Of a stretch of 64,000 bases of DNA, positions 8,936 through 17,715 are shown in pieces (position 1 is the first letter of the stretch; every line of letters begins with the position of its first letter). The DNA is taken from positions 2,418,001-2,482,000 of the forward strand of contig NZ_CP167068.1 of NCBI RefSeq assembly GCF_051055405.1, read 5' to 3'. A program made the position numbers and the translations under genes. The DNA is from Pseudolachnospira sp051055405. GTDB taxonomy: Bacteria > Bacillota > Clostridia > Lachnospirales > Lachnospiraceae. Below the pieces are notes generated by a model. The model made no database searches. It saw only the letters and a list, made by a program, of their open reading frames with translations, and was not told the origin of the DNA.

Positions 8936-8995
8936 AGACGGTCGGCTCTCTTACGATTCTGATCCACTGTGGTTCTCCACATTGATCCGTCAGGT
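8931..8995 (-). ncRNA. ZTP (pfl motif) riboswitch upstream of fhs
   Basis: Minus strand RNA with the conserved pfl-motif blocks in order: UGACGGA, a GUGG/CCAC hairpin (GUGGAGAACCAC), and the 3' block GCCGACCGUCUGGGCA, which forms the pseudoknot with the first helix. The class senses the purine intermediates ZMP/ZTP, which accumulate when 10-formyl-tetrahydrofolate is short, and switches on C1-folate genes. The overlap of the final GGGCA with a terminator stem is the usual expression platform. The ligand assignment comes from the known class; the motif match is seen directly. Confidence 0.95.
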
Positions 8996-9064
8996 ATCAA
9001 AACCGCTCTTACCTTCTATTTACTCTGTCCTGACTGTGTATCCTTGTCAATCGAAGGCACTCTC

Positions 9065-9093
9065 ATGGTAACATATTCCTTCTACTTTGTCAA
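9065..9093 (-). promoter_or_regulatory. Promoter of the fhs-fchA-folD operon
   Basis: Minus strand TTGACA (9088-9093), 17-base spacer, TACCAT (9065-9070). The predicted start near 9058 gives a leader of about 200 bases carrying the riboswitch and its terminator. Beyond it, 9094-9228 up to the folC stop holds only A/T-rich sequence with a weak hairpin. Confidence 0.75.
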
Positions 9094-9228
9094 GAATGTG
9101 TCATCTTTGTTATAATATCGTCGAATTCCGAACGATTCCTCTCTTTTTCCCGTAAAAAAGTAACTTTTTTGGCCAAATACATTACCTTTTATTGGCATAA
9201 GCCCATACGCATTTGTCCAGGAAAGGGA

Positions 9229-10497
9229 TTACCGTTGAAATGCGCGGGTGATATCCCCGACCATATAAAGGGAACCCAAAGCACATATCACTCCGTCCTT
9301 GCCCGCCCTTTCCAAAGCCAATTGGCAGGCAGCTTCTATCGAATCTCCCACAGTCGCCGTCTTCGCTCCCAAATCAAGCAAAAGTTCCGCCAGCTCTTCC
9401 GCCTTCATGGCCCGTGAACTGGGCGGCGTCACTGTGATAAATTCTTTTGCCAAAGGCAGGATTTCTTTCATCATGGTCCTCGCGTCTTTATCTGCCAGAA
9501 CACCTACAACAAACGTAATTCCGCCCTCCGGAAAATAAGTCCGCAGACTTTCCGCCGTGGCCCGGATTCCGTGGGGGTTATGGGAACCGTCCACCAGAAT
9601 CACCGGCTCCTTGGAGAGCAGCTCGAACCGCCCTCTCCACCGGGTAGTAGAAAGGCCGTCCCGCAAACTTTTTTCTGTAATCTTCCACCCTTTTTTTTGC
9701 AGAACTTTTACCGTTTCCAGAACCACCGCCGCATTATTCAGCTGATAGGTTCCCAAAAGCGGGATATGCAAATCGGCATACGTCTCGTATCCAAAGATCT
9801 GTCCACCTAAGCTATGGCTCGTCAACGTCAAAGCAGAATAATCCGGATGATACAGACGGCTATGCTTTTCCCCCGCCACCTTTTCAAATACAGCTTCCGC
9901 TTCCGGATTTTGGCCATACAGGATCACGTCGCCGTCTTCCTTGATGATACCGGCTTTCGCCGAGGCGATTTTGGCAAAGGTATCCCCCAGCTCATTGGTA
10001 TGATCGAGACCAATGGCCGTGATCACGGCAGCCTCCGGCGTGTCAATGACATTGGTGGAATCCAGCTCGCCTCCCAGACCCACTTCCAACACCACGATAT
10101 CACAGCGACGGCGTTTAAAAAATTCAAAGGCCAAAGCGGTAATCAGTTCAAACTCGGTGGGCGAATCTTCCATGGATTCGGCAAAGGGACGGATATATTC
10201 CGTCAATTCCGCCAGTTCTTCATTTCCGATCATCTCACCGTTTACCTGCATCCGCTCGTTAAAGCAGTGGATAAACGGGGAAGTATAAAGTCCCGTGCGA
10301 TAACCGGACGCCTCCAAAATCGAAGCCAGCATCGCAGCCGTGGATCCCTTCCCGTTGGTACCGGCAATATGGATAAATTTCAGTTCCTTCTGGGGATTCC
10401 CCAGTTTTTCCAGCAATTCAAAGGTTCTCTCCAGCCCAAGGCGGCTGCCCAGCCAGGTAATACTGTGAATATATTTCAGTGCCTCTTCATAATTCAT
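9229..10497 (-). CDS. folC: Folylpolyglutamate synthase / dihydrofolate synthase
   Basis: FolC adds glutamate residues to folates, which keeps them in the cell and improves their binding to C1 enzymes. The 422-residue product has the Mur-ligase P-loop HIAGTNGKGSTAAMLASIL near residue 40, the family motif VLEVGLGGELDSTN near 128, and DGSHNPHG near 295. The start is the ATG at 10497, with AAGGAG 11 bases upstream, 13 codons inside the longest frame. It is the last gene after acsB-acsV-DUF3786, which fits a housekeeping folate gene recruited next to a folate-dependent pathway. Confidence 0.93.
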   Translation of the reverse strand: MNYEEALKYIHSITWLGSRLGLERTFELLEKLGNPQKELKFIHIAGTNGKGSTAAMLASILEASGYRTGLYTSPFIHCFNERMQVNGEMIGNEELAELTEYIRPFAESMEDSPTEFELITALAFEFFKRRRCDIVVLEVGLGGELDSTNVIDTPEAAVITAIGLDHTNELGDTFAKIASAKAGIIKEDGDVILYGQNPEAEAVFEKVAGEKHSRLYHPDYSALTLTSHSLGGQIFGYETYADLHIPLLGTYQLNNAAVVLETVKVLQKKGWKITEKSLRDGLSTTRWRGRFELLSKEPVILVDGSHNPHGIRATAESLRTYFPEGGITFVVGVLADKDARTMMKEILPLAKEFITVTPPSSRAMKAEELAELLLDLGAKTATVGDSIEAACQLALERAGKDGVICALGSLYMVGDITRAFQR

Positions 10498-10575
10498 GGC
10501 GCTTATTGCTCCTTCTTTCCTGTCCTTTCCGGACATGAAAACCTGTATTTTGTTCTATAAAACTTGTATTTCGTT

Positions 10576-11259
10576 CTATTTTTCCTGTCTCTTCTTTTCC
10601 GCGTCGCACATCGCTTTTAACGTGCTGATGGACACATCCCCGATCACAGCCATATCCTCCGCAGAAAAAGCGGAAGTCACATTGTCGGAAAACAAGATCT
10701 GAGAAGACGGTGGAAATTCCTCGTCTCCCCTCCACAGAATAAACTGCAGATTCACATGATTGATAAAAGAAAATTCATATCCCGCATCGCCGGTCTTCAC
10801 CCGTCTTCCGCCAATCTTCTCTAAGGACCGGGAAAATTCTTCCAGCCGGGAGCCAAACCCATAAGCCAGGCGGGCCAGGCAGCGGCCCTGAAAATTACGG
10901 AAATAAAGTTCCCCCCAGGGAACGTCCCGGTAAGTCACAAAATTCCCCGTGGAAGGCGTATATCGCCCTTCGATCAGATATCTTGCTACCAAGATCTTCG
11001 CCGGATAGGTATCGCGCAGTGCGGCAAATCCGTTTTCTTCGGTAGTCACGATAAACTCCGGATGGCTGACCCGGTAGGATACTCCCATCAGCTGGATGGC
11101 AAATCCCCCGGCGGCCTCATCGTAATCTACTTTGCAACGCAGACTGACTTCTTCTGGGTCCAGCGCCTCATATCGTTCTTTATAGTGCTCCCAAGGAATT
11201 TCTTCCTTATTATTTTTTCTCTTTTCCGGATCGATCATCTCAAACGAACTCCTAACCAT
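10576..11259 (-). CDS. DUF3786 domain protein
   Basis: A 227-residue soluble protein matching DUF3786, a family of unknown function that I associate with acetogens and other corrinoid-using anaerobes. Recognisable parts are YRVSHPEFIV, the LVARYLIEG helix, and the C-terminal SFINHVNLQFILWRGDEEFPPS with ILFSDNV. It begins inside the end of acsV (8-base overlap) behind GGAGGAG, so the two are translationally coupled. The position suggests an accessory role in corrinoid protein activation or ACS function; that is inference from context only. Confidence 0.8.
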   Translation of the reverse strand: MVRSSFEMIDPEKRKNNKEEIPWEHYKERYEALDPEEVSLRCKVDYDEAAGGFAIQLMGVSYRVSHPEFIVTTEENGFAALRDTYPAKILVARYLIEGRYTPSTGNFVTYRDVPWGELYFRNFQGRCLARLAYGFGSRLEEFSRSLEKIGGRRVKTGDAGYEFSFINHVNLQFILWRGDEEFPPSSQILFSDNVTSAFSAEDMAVIGDVSISTLKAMCDAEKKRQEK

Positions 11260-13198
11260 GATAGATCTCCTCCGCCACCGACGGAAACAAAGCTTCGTTG
11301 GTGTGAGGAAGGAAACAAGCCGCTACAAATTCATCCATATAGGACGGATTGGTAGAAAGCTCCATGTACGTCATATTTTTGGAAAGCTCCGACACTTTTT
11401 CTGCCGCGGCGTCGGAAAGAAGCATCGCATAAGCGCCGCAAAGGGAGGAGTTTCCGATATAGTGGTATTTTTCCAGCGGGATATCCGGAAGCATACCGAT
11501 CATCACTGCGTTTTTCATATTGATTCCGCTGCCGATCCCGCCCGCCACATAAATATTTTCAATGACGGATACATCCATGTCCAAAGACGCCAGCATGATA
11601 TGAATACCGGAGAAAATAGCTGCCTTTGCCCGGATGAAATTATCGATATCCACTTCATTGATCTCCACATCCCGCACAGAGCCTGCTTCCTCACGGAACG
11701 CCAGGACATAACTGGCTACGCCGTGTTCGTTGCGGCGGATTCTTCGCCCTTCTTTGACAAAAGAACCTTTCGCGTTGATGATTCCAGTTAAAAACATTTG
11801 GCAGATCGCGTCGATAATGCCGGAACCGCAAAGTCCTACGGGTTTTTCCGAGGGCCCTCCGACCACCGTCAACGTCGGTTCCAAGGTTTCCGGATCAATG
11901 ACGCAGGCTTCGATGGCCCCGTCGGTAGCCCGCATTCCGCAGCTGATATCGCCGCCCTCAAAGGCCGGCCCCGCCGAGCAGGCGCAGGTCATCAGGAAAT
12001 CCTCGTTTCCAAAAACCAATTCCCCATTGGTTCCAAGATCGATAAACAGGGAAAACTCTGGCTTATTCCAGATTCCGCTGGCTAGGGTTCCCGCCGTGAT
12101 ATCACCGCCCACATAGCTGCCCACATTGGGGGCCAAAATCACCTTGGCGTCCGAGGACACTTCGATTCCCAAATCCGAGGCTTTGACGGAAGAAGTTTCA
12201 AAAAAGGCTGGAATATAGGGTTCCATCCGAACTGGTTCCGCATTCACCCCAATCAGCAGATGATTCATCGTCGTATTGGAGGCCACGCAGATTTGATACA
12301 CGCCGTCGGCAGGAATATGCGCCTTGTGGCAAAGTCCCTCCAAAAGCGGAAGCAGGGTTTCCCCTACAATCGCGTTTTGCAGACGGGCACGTCCGCCTGG
12401 CTTTGCCGACTCGATAATCCGATTAATCACATCCGCCCCATAGCGAATCTGCCCATTTCCCGTAGACGCCTTGGCTAAAATCTTTCCACTCCTAAGATCG
12501 ACCAGCAAAGCGGAAACCGTCGTGGTTCCTATATCAACCGCCATTCCGGCAACCACTGCCTTCTCTCCCGCGGGAATCACATCGTGGATGAGCAATTCCC
12601 TTGGATTTTGTTCCACCACGCACTGCACCCGAAAACCCGCTGCTCTCAGAGCATCCGGCAGTTTTTTCAAAGCGCTGAACGTCATATGAATATTCCCGAT
12701 CTCCACCCCCGTAGCAGCCCGTGCAGCCCATAACAGCCGCTCGTTATCCGGCATGGTGTCTTCCAGCGTAGGCTCGGCCATCTCCAAATCCAAGATGGAA
12801 AAATCATTTTTCCATTCTATGCCTGCTTCCTGGATACTCCGAACCACTTCATCAAAAATCGCGATTTCCTCTCCACTGCCAAGGTCTGCGATTTTCATCC
12901 GGGAACGATAAGCGGAAGCAATATCCGGTACCAGAATATCCGCGTCGGCGCAGACTTCACTGACACAGGCCAGGCGCCACCCCGCCGCATACTCCGCCTT
13001 TGTGATATGGCGGGTTTGCTCGGATTTCACTTCCCCCTTGATCAGTTGTACGCGGCATTTTCCGCAGGACGCATTGCCGGAACAGGGAGCGTCGATGGCG
13101 ACATTGTGACGCTGGGCAAGCTCTAAAATCGAATCGCCTTCCGATGCAGAAGCCACGACAAAATCACCGTTTTCAAAACAAAATCGTATCGTAAACAT
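11252..13198 (-). CDS. acsV: Corrinoid activation/regeneration protein AcsV (RACo type)
   Basis: A 648-residue ATP-dependent reductive activator that returns Co(II) of the corrinoid iron-sulfur protein to the active Co(I) state. The N-terminal 90 residues are a plant-type [2Fe-2S] domain (APCSGNASCGKCRVQL). A linker follows, then an actin-like ASKHA domain (AVDIGTTTVSALLVDL near residue 205, FIDLGTNGEL near 385, GLCGSGIIDA near 460, YVAGGIGSGI near 550). The start at 13198 follows AAGGAG and gives MFTIRF. It is the gene after acsB and overlaps DUF3786. Confidence 0.92.
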   Translation of the reverse strand: MFTIRFCFENGDFVVASASEGDSILELAQRHNVAIDAPCSGNASCGKCRVQLIKGEVKSEQTRHITKAEYAAGWRLACVSEVCADADILVPDIASAYRSRMKIADLGSGEEIAIFDEVVRSIQEAGIEWKNDFSILDLEMAEPTLEDTMPDNERLLWAARAATGVEIGNIHMTFSALKKLPDALRAAGFRVQCVVEQNPRELLIHDVIPAGEKAVVAGMAVDIGTTTVSALLVDLRSGKILAKASTGNGQIRYGADVINRIIESAKPGGRARLQNAIVGETLLPLLEGLCHKAHIPADGVYQICVASNTTMNHLLIGVNAEPVRMEPYIPAFFETSSVKASDLGIEVSSDAKVILAPNVGSYVGGDITAGTLASGIWNKPEFSLFIDLGTNGELVFGNEDFLMTCACSAGPAFEGGDISCGMRATDGAIEACVIDPETLEPTLTVVGGPSEKPVGLCGSGIIDAICQMFLTGIINAKGSFVKEGRRIRRNEHGVASYVLAFREEAGSVRDVEINEVDIDNFIRAKAAIFSGIHIMLASLDMDVSVIENIYVAGGIGSGINMKNAVMIGMLPDIPLEKYHYIGNSSLCGAYAMLLSDAAAEKVSELSKNMTYMELSTNPSYMDEFVAACFLPHTNEALFPSVAEEIYHG

Positions 13199-13231
13199 GG
13201 GGATATTCTCCTTCATGATATGTTCTCATCA

Positions 13232-13263
13232 AAACTGGCGGCCTGCGGTGAGGCCGCCAGTTT
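13232..13263 (-). terminator. Stem-loop between acsB and acsV
   Basis: Arms AAACTGGCGGCCT/AGGCCGCCAGTTT (13 bp, 6-base loop), followed on the minus strand by TTTTGATG. The short T-run suggests partial termination or mRNA-end protection, lowering acsV relative to acsB. A 14-base palindrome (TAGGAAATTTCCTA) lies at 13278-13291. Confidence 0.6.
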
Positions 13264-13303
13264 ACCTTTTTATTTCATAGGAAATTTCCTACTTACCGAT
13301 TGA

Positions 13304-15430
13304 TTACATAATCGGGTCCATTCCCAGTGCGGGATGGCCTTTTTCCGACAGGAATTCCAATACCGCCTCCGTGTCGGTAGCGATGGTCTCATCGCAGATC
13401 ATATCTGTAAAGTTATCGATTCCATACAGTTCTTTTGCCGTTTTGTTTAATCTCTCCGCCACATCATCCTTTAATTCTTTCGGCATCCAGACAATTCTCT
13501 CAATTCCGCCTTCCGCTTTGATAAACTTCTTGGAGGAAATGAAATGACGGCCATGTCCCATGAAACCTGGCGTCTGTACGCCGCCGCCGGTCATGGAAGC
13601 CAGTTCTCCAAAGGTCATTCCCGTTGGAGTCATACCTTTGTATTCACGATTTACAACCACCACGCCATTGGAAGCGGGCTCGACGCCGCAGATACACTCA
13701 AAGCAGCCGCAGCTGGTCATCGGATCTTCAATCAGAGAATACAGCGTTACCTGAGAAACCGCACCCTGGGTCATCTTCTCTACCATCTCGTCCACCGCCG
13801 TGTAAGCGCCGGTTCTCTCGTCGGTACAGCCTTCCTTCGGAATCGGCTGACACGGTCCGGTCGGGGTTAATTCCTTGGTCGCCTTGGCATCCAGCCAGGA
13901 TACCGCTCCGCACAGGCCCAGACGCTCCGGAGTTACCACGCAGCAATGGGAGGGAGCAAAGGATTGACAGAGAATGCAGGTATAGAACTCATCTACGCTC
14001 TCGTCCGTCAAAGAAGCCAGACGGTTGTCGCGGGCGCTGTATGCCGGCATCGCTCTGGTATCTAAGATCTCCTGCACTTTATCGTGCTCCGTATAGAAGG
14101 TAACCTGACATTTATCTACAACCGTATCAAACTCGTCCATAATCATATGGTAGAGCACTTCACCAAAATGATTCAGGCGGATTCCTTTTTCATAAGCGTC
14201 GTTGCTGACGCGGATTCGGATCAGGTTTCTCTGGCCCGTGTGCATCACGCCTTCCATATAGTTAAACCAGGTGTGAATCTTTCTCTCAATGACCGATTCG
14301 AAGTCGGACTGCATCTTTGCGCCGTAAACTTGAATGTCCGTTGCCAGCGCCAGTTCTCCGCCCGCATCGATATCCGGGCCTACCACGGTGATCTTATGGT
14401 CTTCCACTTCATCCGCCGCCACGGAAGTTACCAGTTCGCAGGTCGGATTTGCATGGGAGCTGAACTCCGTGTGCATATCGTTCTTCCGAATAATCTCGCC
14501 CTCAAAGGCCGCTGCAAAGGCCACCGGGATCGGCAGTTCCTTCACTTTAATTTTAATATTGCGCAGTTCCAGGGATTTCTTCACGGTCATGGCCGGATCC
14601 GTCACGGATTCCAGCGCTCCCGGAACCTGATTTTCTCCCAGATCGATGTCTACCACTACCGGGAATCCTAACGCGATTGCTCCGGCTCCAGCGGAAACCA
14701 CCACCGAGTCGATGGGACCAAAGGTATTGACAAAGGCCGGGACTCTTTCCTTGGTATAAGTCAAAAGATCTGTCAGCTTACCAGGTTCAATCGCACCGAA
14801 GATCAGCGCCGCACGAATGGCCACCGTCACCACATGGGTAACTGCGGTCACATCATGGCCCAAAGGAACCACGCGAAGCTCCAAGCCCATCTTTACGCCG
14901 CCTTCGCTGCACTGGTCGATCACATCACCCACTAAGAAGGTCAGGATTCCTTTGCTTTGATAATCTTTGACCACATTTACTACATCTTCCGGATGCTCCG
15001 CTTTTCCAAGAACCACGGCTACGCCGGGAATATCGCCCGTCACCAACGGTACGCCCAGAGAACGAATGATAGGGTCTGGAACAAAACCGATTCCACTTTC
15101 ACCTGCATAGGGTTCGCTGTTTTCCACATATTTCAGAGCTTCGATGATTTCGGCGCCAACCGCAGTGGCAAGACCTGCATTTAAAGCCTCCCCCAGATCT
15201 TCCTTATCGGAAATCAAACTTTTCAGAACATCCACGCAGGCTGTCAGATCTCCCAAGGTCTTTACCTTTACGCCCGTAGCCGCATAGATTGTCGGAAGAA
15301 AATACGCCGTGTCCGGAAACGCCACCTTAGCATCCGCGCCGTGTTTTGCAATCGCATCCTTCACCGCGCCTTCTGTCAATCCGGCTACCGCATGGGAACC
15401 ACCATAAATCAAATCTGTCAATACGCTCAT
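13304..15430 (-). CDS. acsB: Acetyl-CoA synthase subunit (CODH/ACS), first copy
   Basis: AcsB joins a methyl group from the corrinoid protein, CO and CoA into acetyl-CoA at the Ni-Ni-[4Fe-4S] A-cluster. The 708-residue copy keeps all A-cluster ligands: CxxC in CILCQSF, Cys in PSHCCVV, LGLC (about residues 484-507), and the Cys-Gly-Cys of CGCFECICG near 575, which holds the distal nickel. The A-cluster binding loop FMGHGRHFISSKKF is present. A second full acsB lies at 18882-21014; the two differ at many positions and are in separate transcription units. This one has its own promoter after the acsE terminator and leads into acsV. Confidence 0.96.
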   Translation of the reverse strand: MSVLTDLIYGGSHAVAGLTEGAVKDAIAKHGADAKVAFPDTAYFLPTIYAATGVKVKTLGDLTACVDVLKSLISDKEDLGEALNAGLATAVGAEIIEALKYVENSEPYAGESGIGFVPDPIIRSLGVPLVTGDIPGVAVVLGKAEHPEDVVNVVKDYQSKGILTFLVGDVIDQCSEGGVKMGLELRVVPLGHDVTAVTHVVTVAIRAALIFGAIEPGKLTDLLTYTKERVPAFVNTFGPIDSVVVSAGAGAIALGFPVVVDIDLGENQVPGALESVTDPAMTVKKSLELRNIKIKVKELPIPVAFAAAFEGEIIRKNDMHTEFSSHANPTCELVTSVAADEVEDHKITVVGPDIDAGGELALATDIQVYGAKMQSDFESVIERKIHTWFNYMEGVMHTGQRNLIRIRVSNDAYEKGIRLNHFGEVLYHMIMDEFDTVVDKCQVTFYTEHDKVQEILDTRAMPAYSARDNRLASLTDESVDEFYTCILCQSFAPSHCCVVTPERLGLCGAVSWLDAKATKELTPTGPCQPIPKEGCTDERTGAYTAVDEMVEKMTQGAVSQVTLYSLIEDPMTSCGCFECICGVEPASNGVVVVNREYKGMTPTGMTFGELASMTGGGVQTPGFMGHGRHFISSKKFIKAEGGIERIVWMPKELKDDVAERLNKTAKELYGIDNFTDMICDETIATDTEAVLEFLSEKGHPALGMDPIM

Positions 15431-15466
15431 TACAACTCCTCCTATCTTTCTAAAATACTTCTATTT

Positions 15467-15495
15467 AGTATACCCAAAATCCATCTGGTACAACG
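15467..15495 (-). promoter_or_regulatory. Probable promoter of the first acsB
   Basis: TATACT (15467-15472, minus strand) preceded by a weak -35 in CCGTTGTAC, directly downstream of the acsE terminator. The -10 is good and the -35 poor. Confidence 0.45.
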
Positions 15496-15510
15496 GAAGC
15501 TGTATCAGAG

Positions 15511-15536
15511 AAAACCCGCTGCAAAAAGCGGGTTTT
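15511..15536 (-). terminator. Terminator of acsD-acsC-acsE
   Basis: Perfect stem AAAACCCGCT.../...AGCGGGTTTT, with T-rich sequence on the minus-strand exit side (TTTTCTC), 28 bases after the acsE stop codon. It separates acsE from the downstream acsB. Confidence 0.8.
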
Positions 15537-15563
15537 CTTGAAAACATGTAAATGAGACTCTTT

Positions 15564-16349
15564 TTACAGTTCCAGGTAGGAATCTGCATACAAAACATTA
15601 TTTTTCAACACATCGCAGGACTTGATGGTCTCCATCAGTCTCTGATCGCAAGGATTTACGATCGCGGAGGTCATACCCTGCATCATCGCCATCGCCACCA
15701 TCGCCGAATCCATGATCGGACGAATGTGCTTCGGCATACCATTGGAGTTATTGGACAGACCGCCGGTAGTATTTAATCCCATCTCGCTGAACATCTTGAT
15801 GGCTTCCAGAACTTCCAGCTGCTTATCCTGCATGCCCTTTACTACCAGAAACAGCGGGTCAAACCACAAATCCGTCTCTTCCATGCCCAGGGTCAAGCCT
15901 CTCTCCAGCATGTTCTGGCAGTGCATCATACGCTCGTCGTTATCCGCAGCAATACCATGGGCGGAGCAAAGCGCAATAACAATCGCATCGTTGGCAGCCG
16001 CCAGGTCGATGTTTTCGATCCGATCTCCTGCATCCGCAGAGTTTACGATCGGTTTTCCTTTTGCGCGGTTATAAACCGAGATACCAGCTTCAATTGCTTT
16101 CGTATTGGCGGTATCTAAGCAAAGCGGTACATTGTCAAACTCAGACTGCAGAAGGGTAACCGCCCACTTCATCAGATCCTCGCCATCGCTTTCCGCCGGG
16201 CCAATGTTGACATCCAGGTAGGTAGCGCCAGCTTCCAACTGCTCCTTCGCGCGTTTTAAGATCGGCTCCGGATTTCTGGTTGCCATCGCCTCGCGGATAG
16301 CCGGAGAGATGCAGTGAATACGCTCACCAATCGTAATAAATTTTGCCAT
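15564..16349 (-). CDS. acsE: Methyl-THF:corrinoid iron-sulfur protein methyltransferase
   Basis: AcsE moves the methyl group of 5-methyl-tetrahydrofolate to Co(I) of the corrinoid iron-sulfur protein AcsCD. The 261-residue TIM barrel of the pterin-binding family shows ITIGERIH at residue 5, YLDVNIGP near 44, LCLDTANTKAIEAGI near 77, PIVNSADAG and the NNSNGMPKH loop near 200. Length matches characterised MeTr enzymes. It follows acsC by 16 bases and ends the acsDCE unit. Confidence 0.95.
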   Translation of the reverse strand: MAKFITIGERIHCISPAIREAMATRNPEPILKRAKEQLEAGATYLDVNIGPAESDGEDLMKWAVTLLQSEFDNVPLCLDTANTKAIEAGISVYNRAKGKPIVNSADAGDRIENIDLAAANDAIVIALCSAHGIAADNDERMMHCQNMLERGLTLGMEETDLWFDPLFLVVKGMQDKQLEVLEAIKMFSEMGLNTTGGLSNNSNGMPKHIRPIMDSAMVAMAMMQGMTSAIVNPCDQRLMETIKSCDVLKNNVLYADSYLEL

Positions 16350-16365
16350 AGTATCGTTCTCCTTT

Positions 16366-17691
16366 TTATTTATAGTCTTTCAGGAACTGAACCAGCTGTA
16401 CCGCCTCTGCCGGGCCTACTACAACCTTCCAATCCGGCAGCTTCTCCTGTACTTCGCCCTTCAACACGGCTACTTTACCAGGCAGAATCAGCGTACGGTT
16501 CTTAATCTTTCCAGCGATATCCATCTCTGTAAAGAACTTCGCGATAGTAGAAGCGCTCAATTTTCCTGCAGCCCATGCGGTCAGAACGGAATATCCGCCC
16601 GCGTCGGAGATCAGCAGGTTGCACGGAACGCCGGAACGCTCCACCTCGCCGGAAACAACGAAATAGGTCAACGCGAAGTCTACGGTCACGATGCAAACCG
16701 CATTCTCGTCTGCGCCGTTTAACGGATAGATGCCCGGCTCCACCTTCATCGGCTTCTGCGGGTCCGTATAAATATTCTGTCTCAGGCCGTACAGCGGCAG
16801 AGCCTGAGCATAATTCATCTCCTCCATCACGATGATGGAACCATACTTTAAGGTAAACAGAGATGCCAAAGCGGCCTGCATGGTCTTATCGCCAGCCGCC
16901 AGAGCAGCCGCATTGACCAGTACCGGATAACCAAAGGTACGGTCCGTATTCTTGATTGCCGCACGGCGGATCTCCACCGCAAACTGATAAGCAGCTTTGA
17001 TAGAAGCAGCGCTGGCGTTCAGGATCAAGTTCTTATTGCCCAAGCCTTCGATCTTTGCCGTCAAATCATAAAGAGCGTCCAGGCTGTCTGCCTTTACGCC
17101 AAGTACGACGCCGTACTTAGCTGCCAGAGCGTTCATGGCATCTACATTTTCCTCGGTAGCGCCGTTTAAGATCGGCTTTGCATCTTTGATCGCTTCCAGA
17201 GCAGCCTCGGCTGCTTCTGGACAATTGACATCCAAAATCACAGCGCGGCTGGGAACTGCAGCGGCTTTCTTCGCTAATTCTACATAAGCGTCTTTGTTGC
17301 CGCCGTAGGTCACGAACACCATCTCCACGAACATCCGCTCGCCGATACGCTCGTAATCTACTTTGGTCAATGCTTCCAGCTTTGCATCCGCGTCTGCGTC
17401 GGCATCCGATACCGATACCGCATACAGGTTTTTGCTGACGAACGTCTTCTCATGGCGGCACAGCACCGTCTCTCCGCCCATCTTAAAATCGCCGACCTGA
17501 ACGGTCTTCATCGGCGGAGCAGTAGCCTCCGACAGCTTCGCAATTACATCCGCACCCATATGAGGACACTTTTCAATGGGAAGAGCGCCCTGAGCCACCT
17601 TCATGCAAAATGCCATACAGGTGGGAACACCACACTCTTTACAGTTTGTCTTCGGGGACAGTTTAAAAATATCTAAGCCTTTTAATGCCAT
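16366..17691 (-). CDS. acsC: Corrinoid iron-sulfur protein large subunit
   Basis: Large (gamma) subunit of the corrinoid iron-sulfur protein, the methyl carrier between AcsE and AcsB. The 441-residue product starts with a [4Fe-4S] domain whose ligands are visible as CKECGVPTCMAF and the later CPH (about residues 17-42). This cluster reduces cobalt. A TIM-barrel middle and a C-terminal cobalamin-binding domain (SDAGGYSVLTAWAAGKLSASTIAKF) follow. It sits 24 bases after acsD, encoding its partner subunit. Confidence 0.95.
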   Translation of the reverse strand: MALKGLDIFKLSPKTNCKECGVPTCMAFCMKVAQGALPIEKCPHMGADVIAKLSEATAPPMKTVQVGDFKMGGETVLCRHEKTFVSKNLYAVSVSDADADADAKLEALTKVDYERIGERMFVEMVFVTYGGNKDAYVELAKKAAAVPSRAVILDVNCPEAAEAALEAIKDAKPILNGATEENVDAMNALAAKYGVVLGVKADSLDALYDLTAKIEGLGNKNLILNASAASIKAAYQFAVEIRRAAIKNTDRTFGYPVLVNAAALAAGDKTMQAALASLFTLKYGSIIVMEEMNYAQALPLYGLRQNIYTDPQKPMKVEPGIYPLNGADENAVCIVTVDFALTYFVVSGEVERSGVPCNLLISDAGGYSVLTAWAAGKLSASTIAKFFTEMDIAGKIKNRTLILPGKVAVLKGEVQEKLPDWKVVVGPAEAVQLVQFLKDYK

Positions 17692-17715
17692 TGTTCTTTT
17701 CCTCCTTCCGCTCGA

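Noticed and set aside
8857..9000. N-terminal extension of the fhs reading frame
   Set aside because: It runs through the ZTP aptamer and terminator, has no ribosome site, and the family starts at MGYKSDIEIA.
9171..9196. Terminator of folC
   Set aside because: The GCCAA/TTGGC stem is only five pairs with a long loop; too weak to call.
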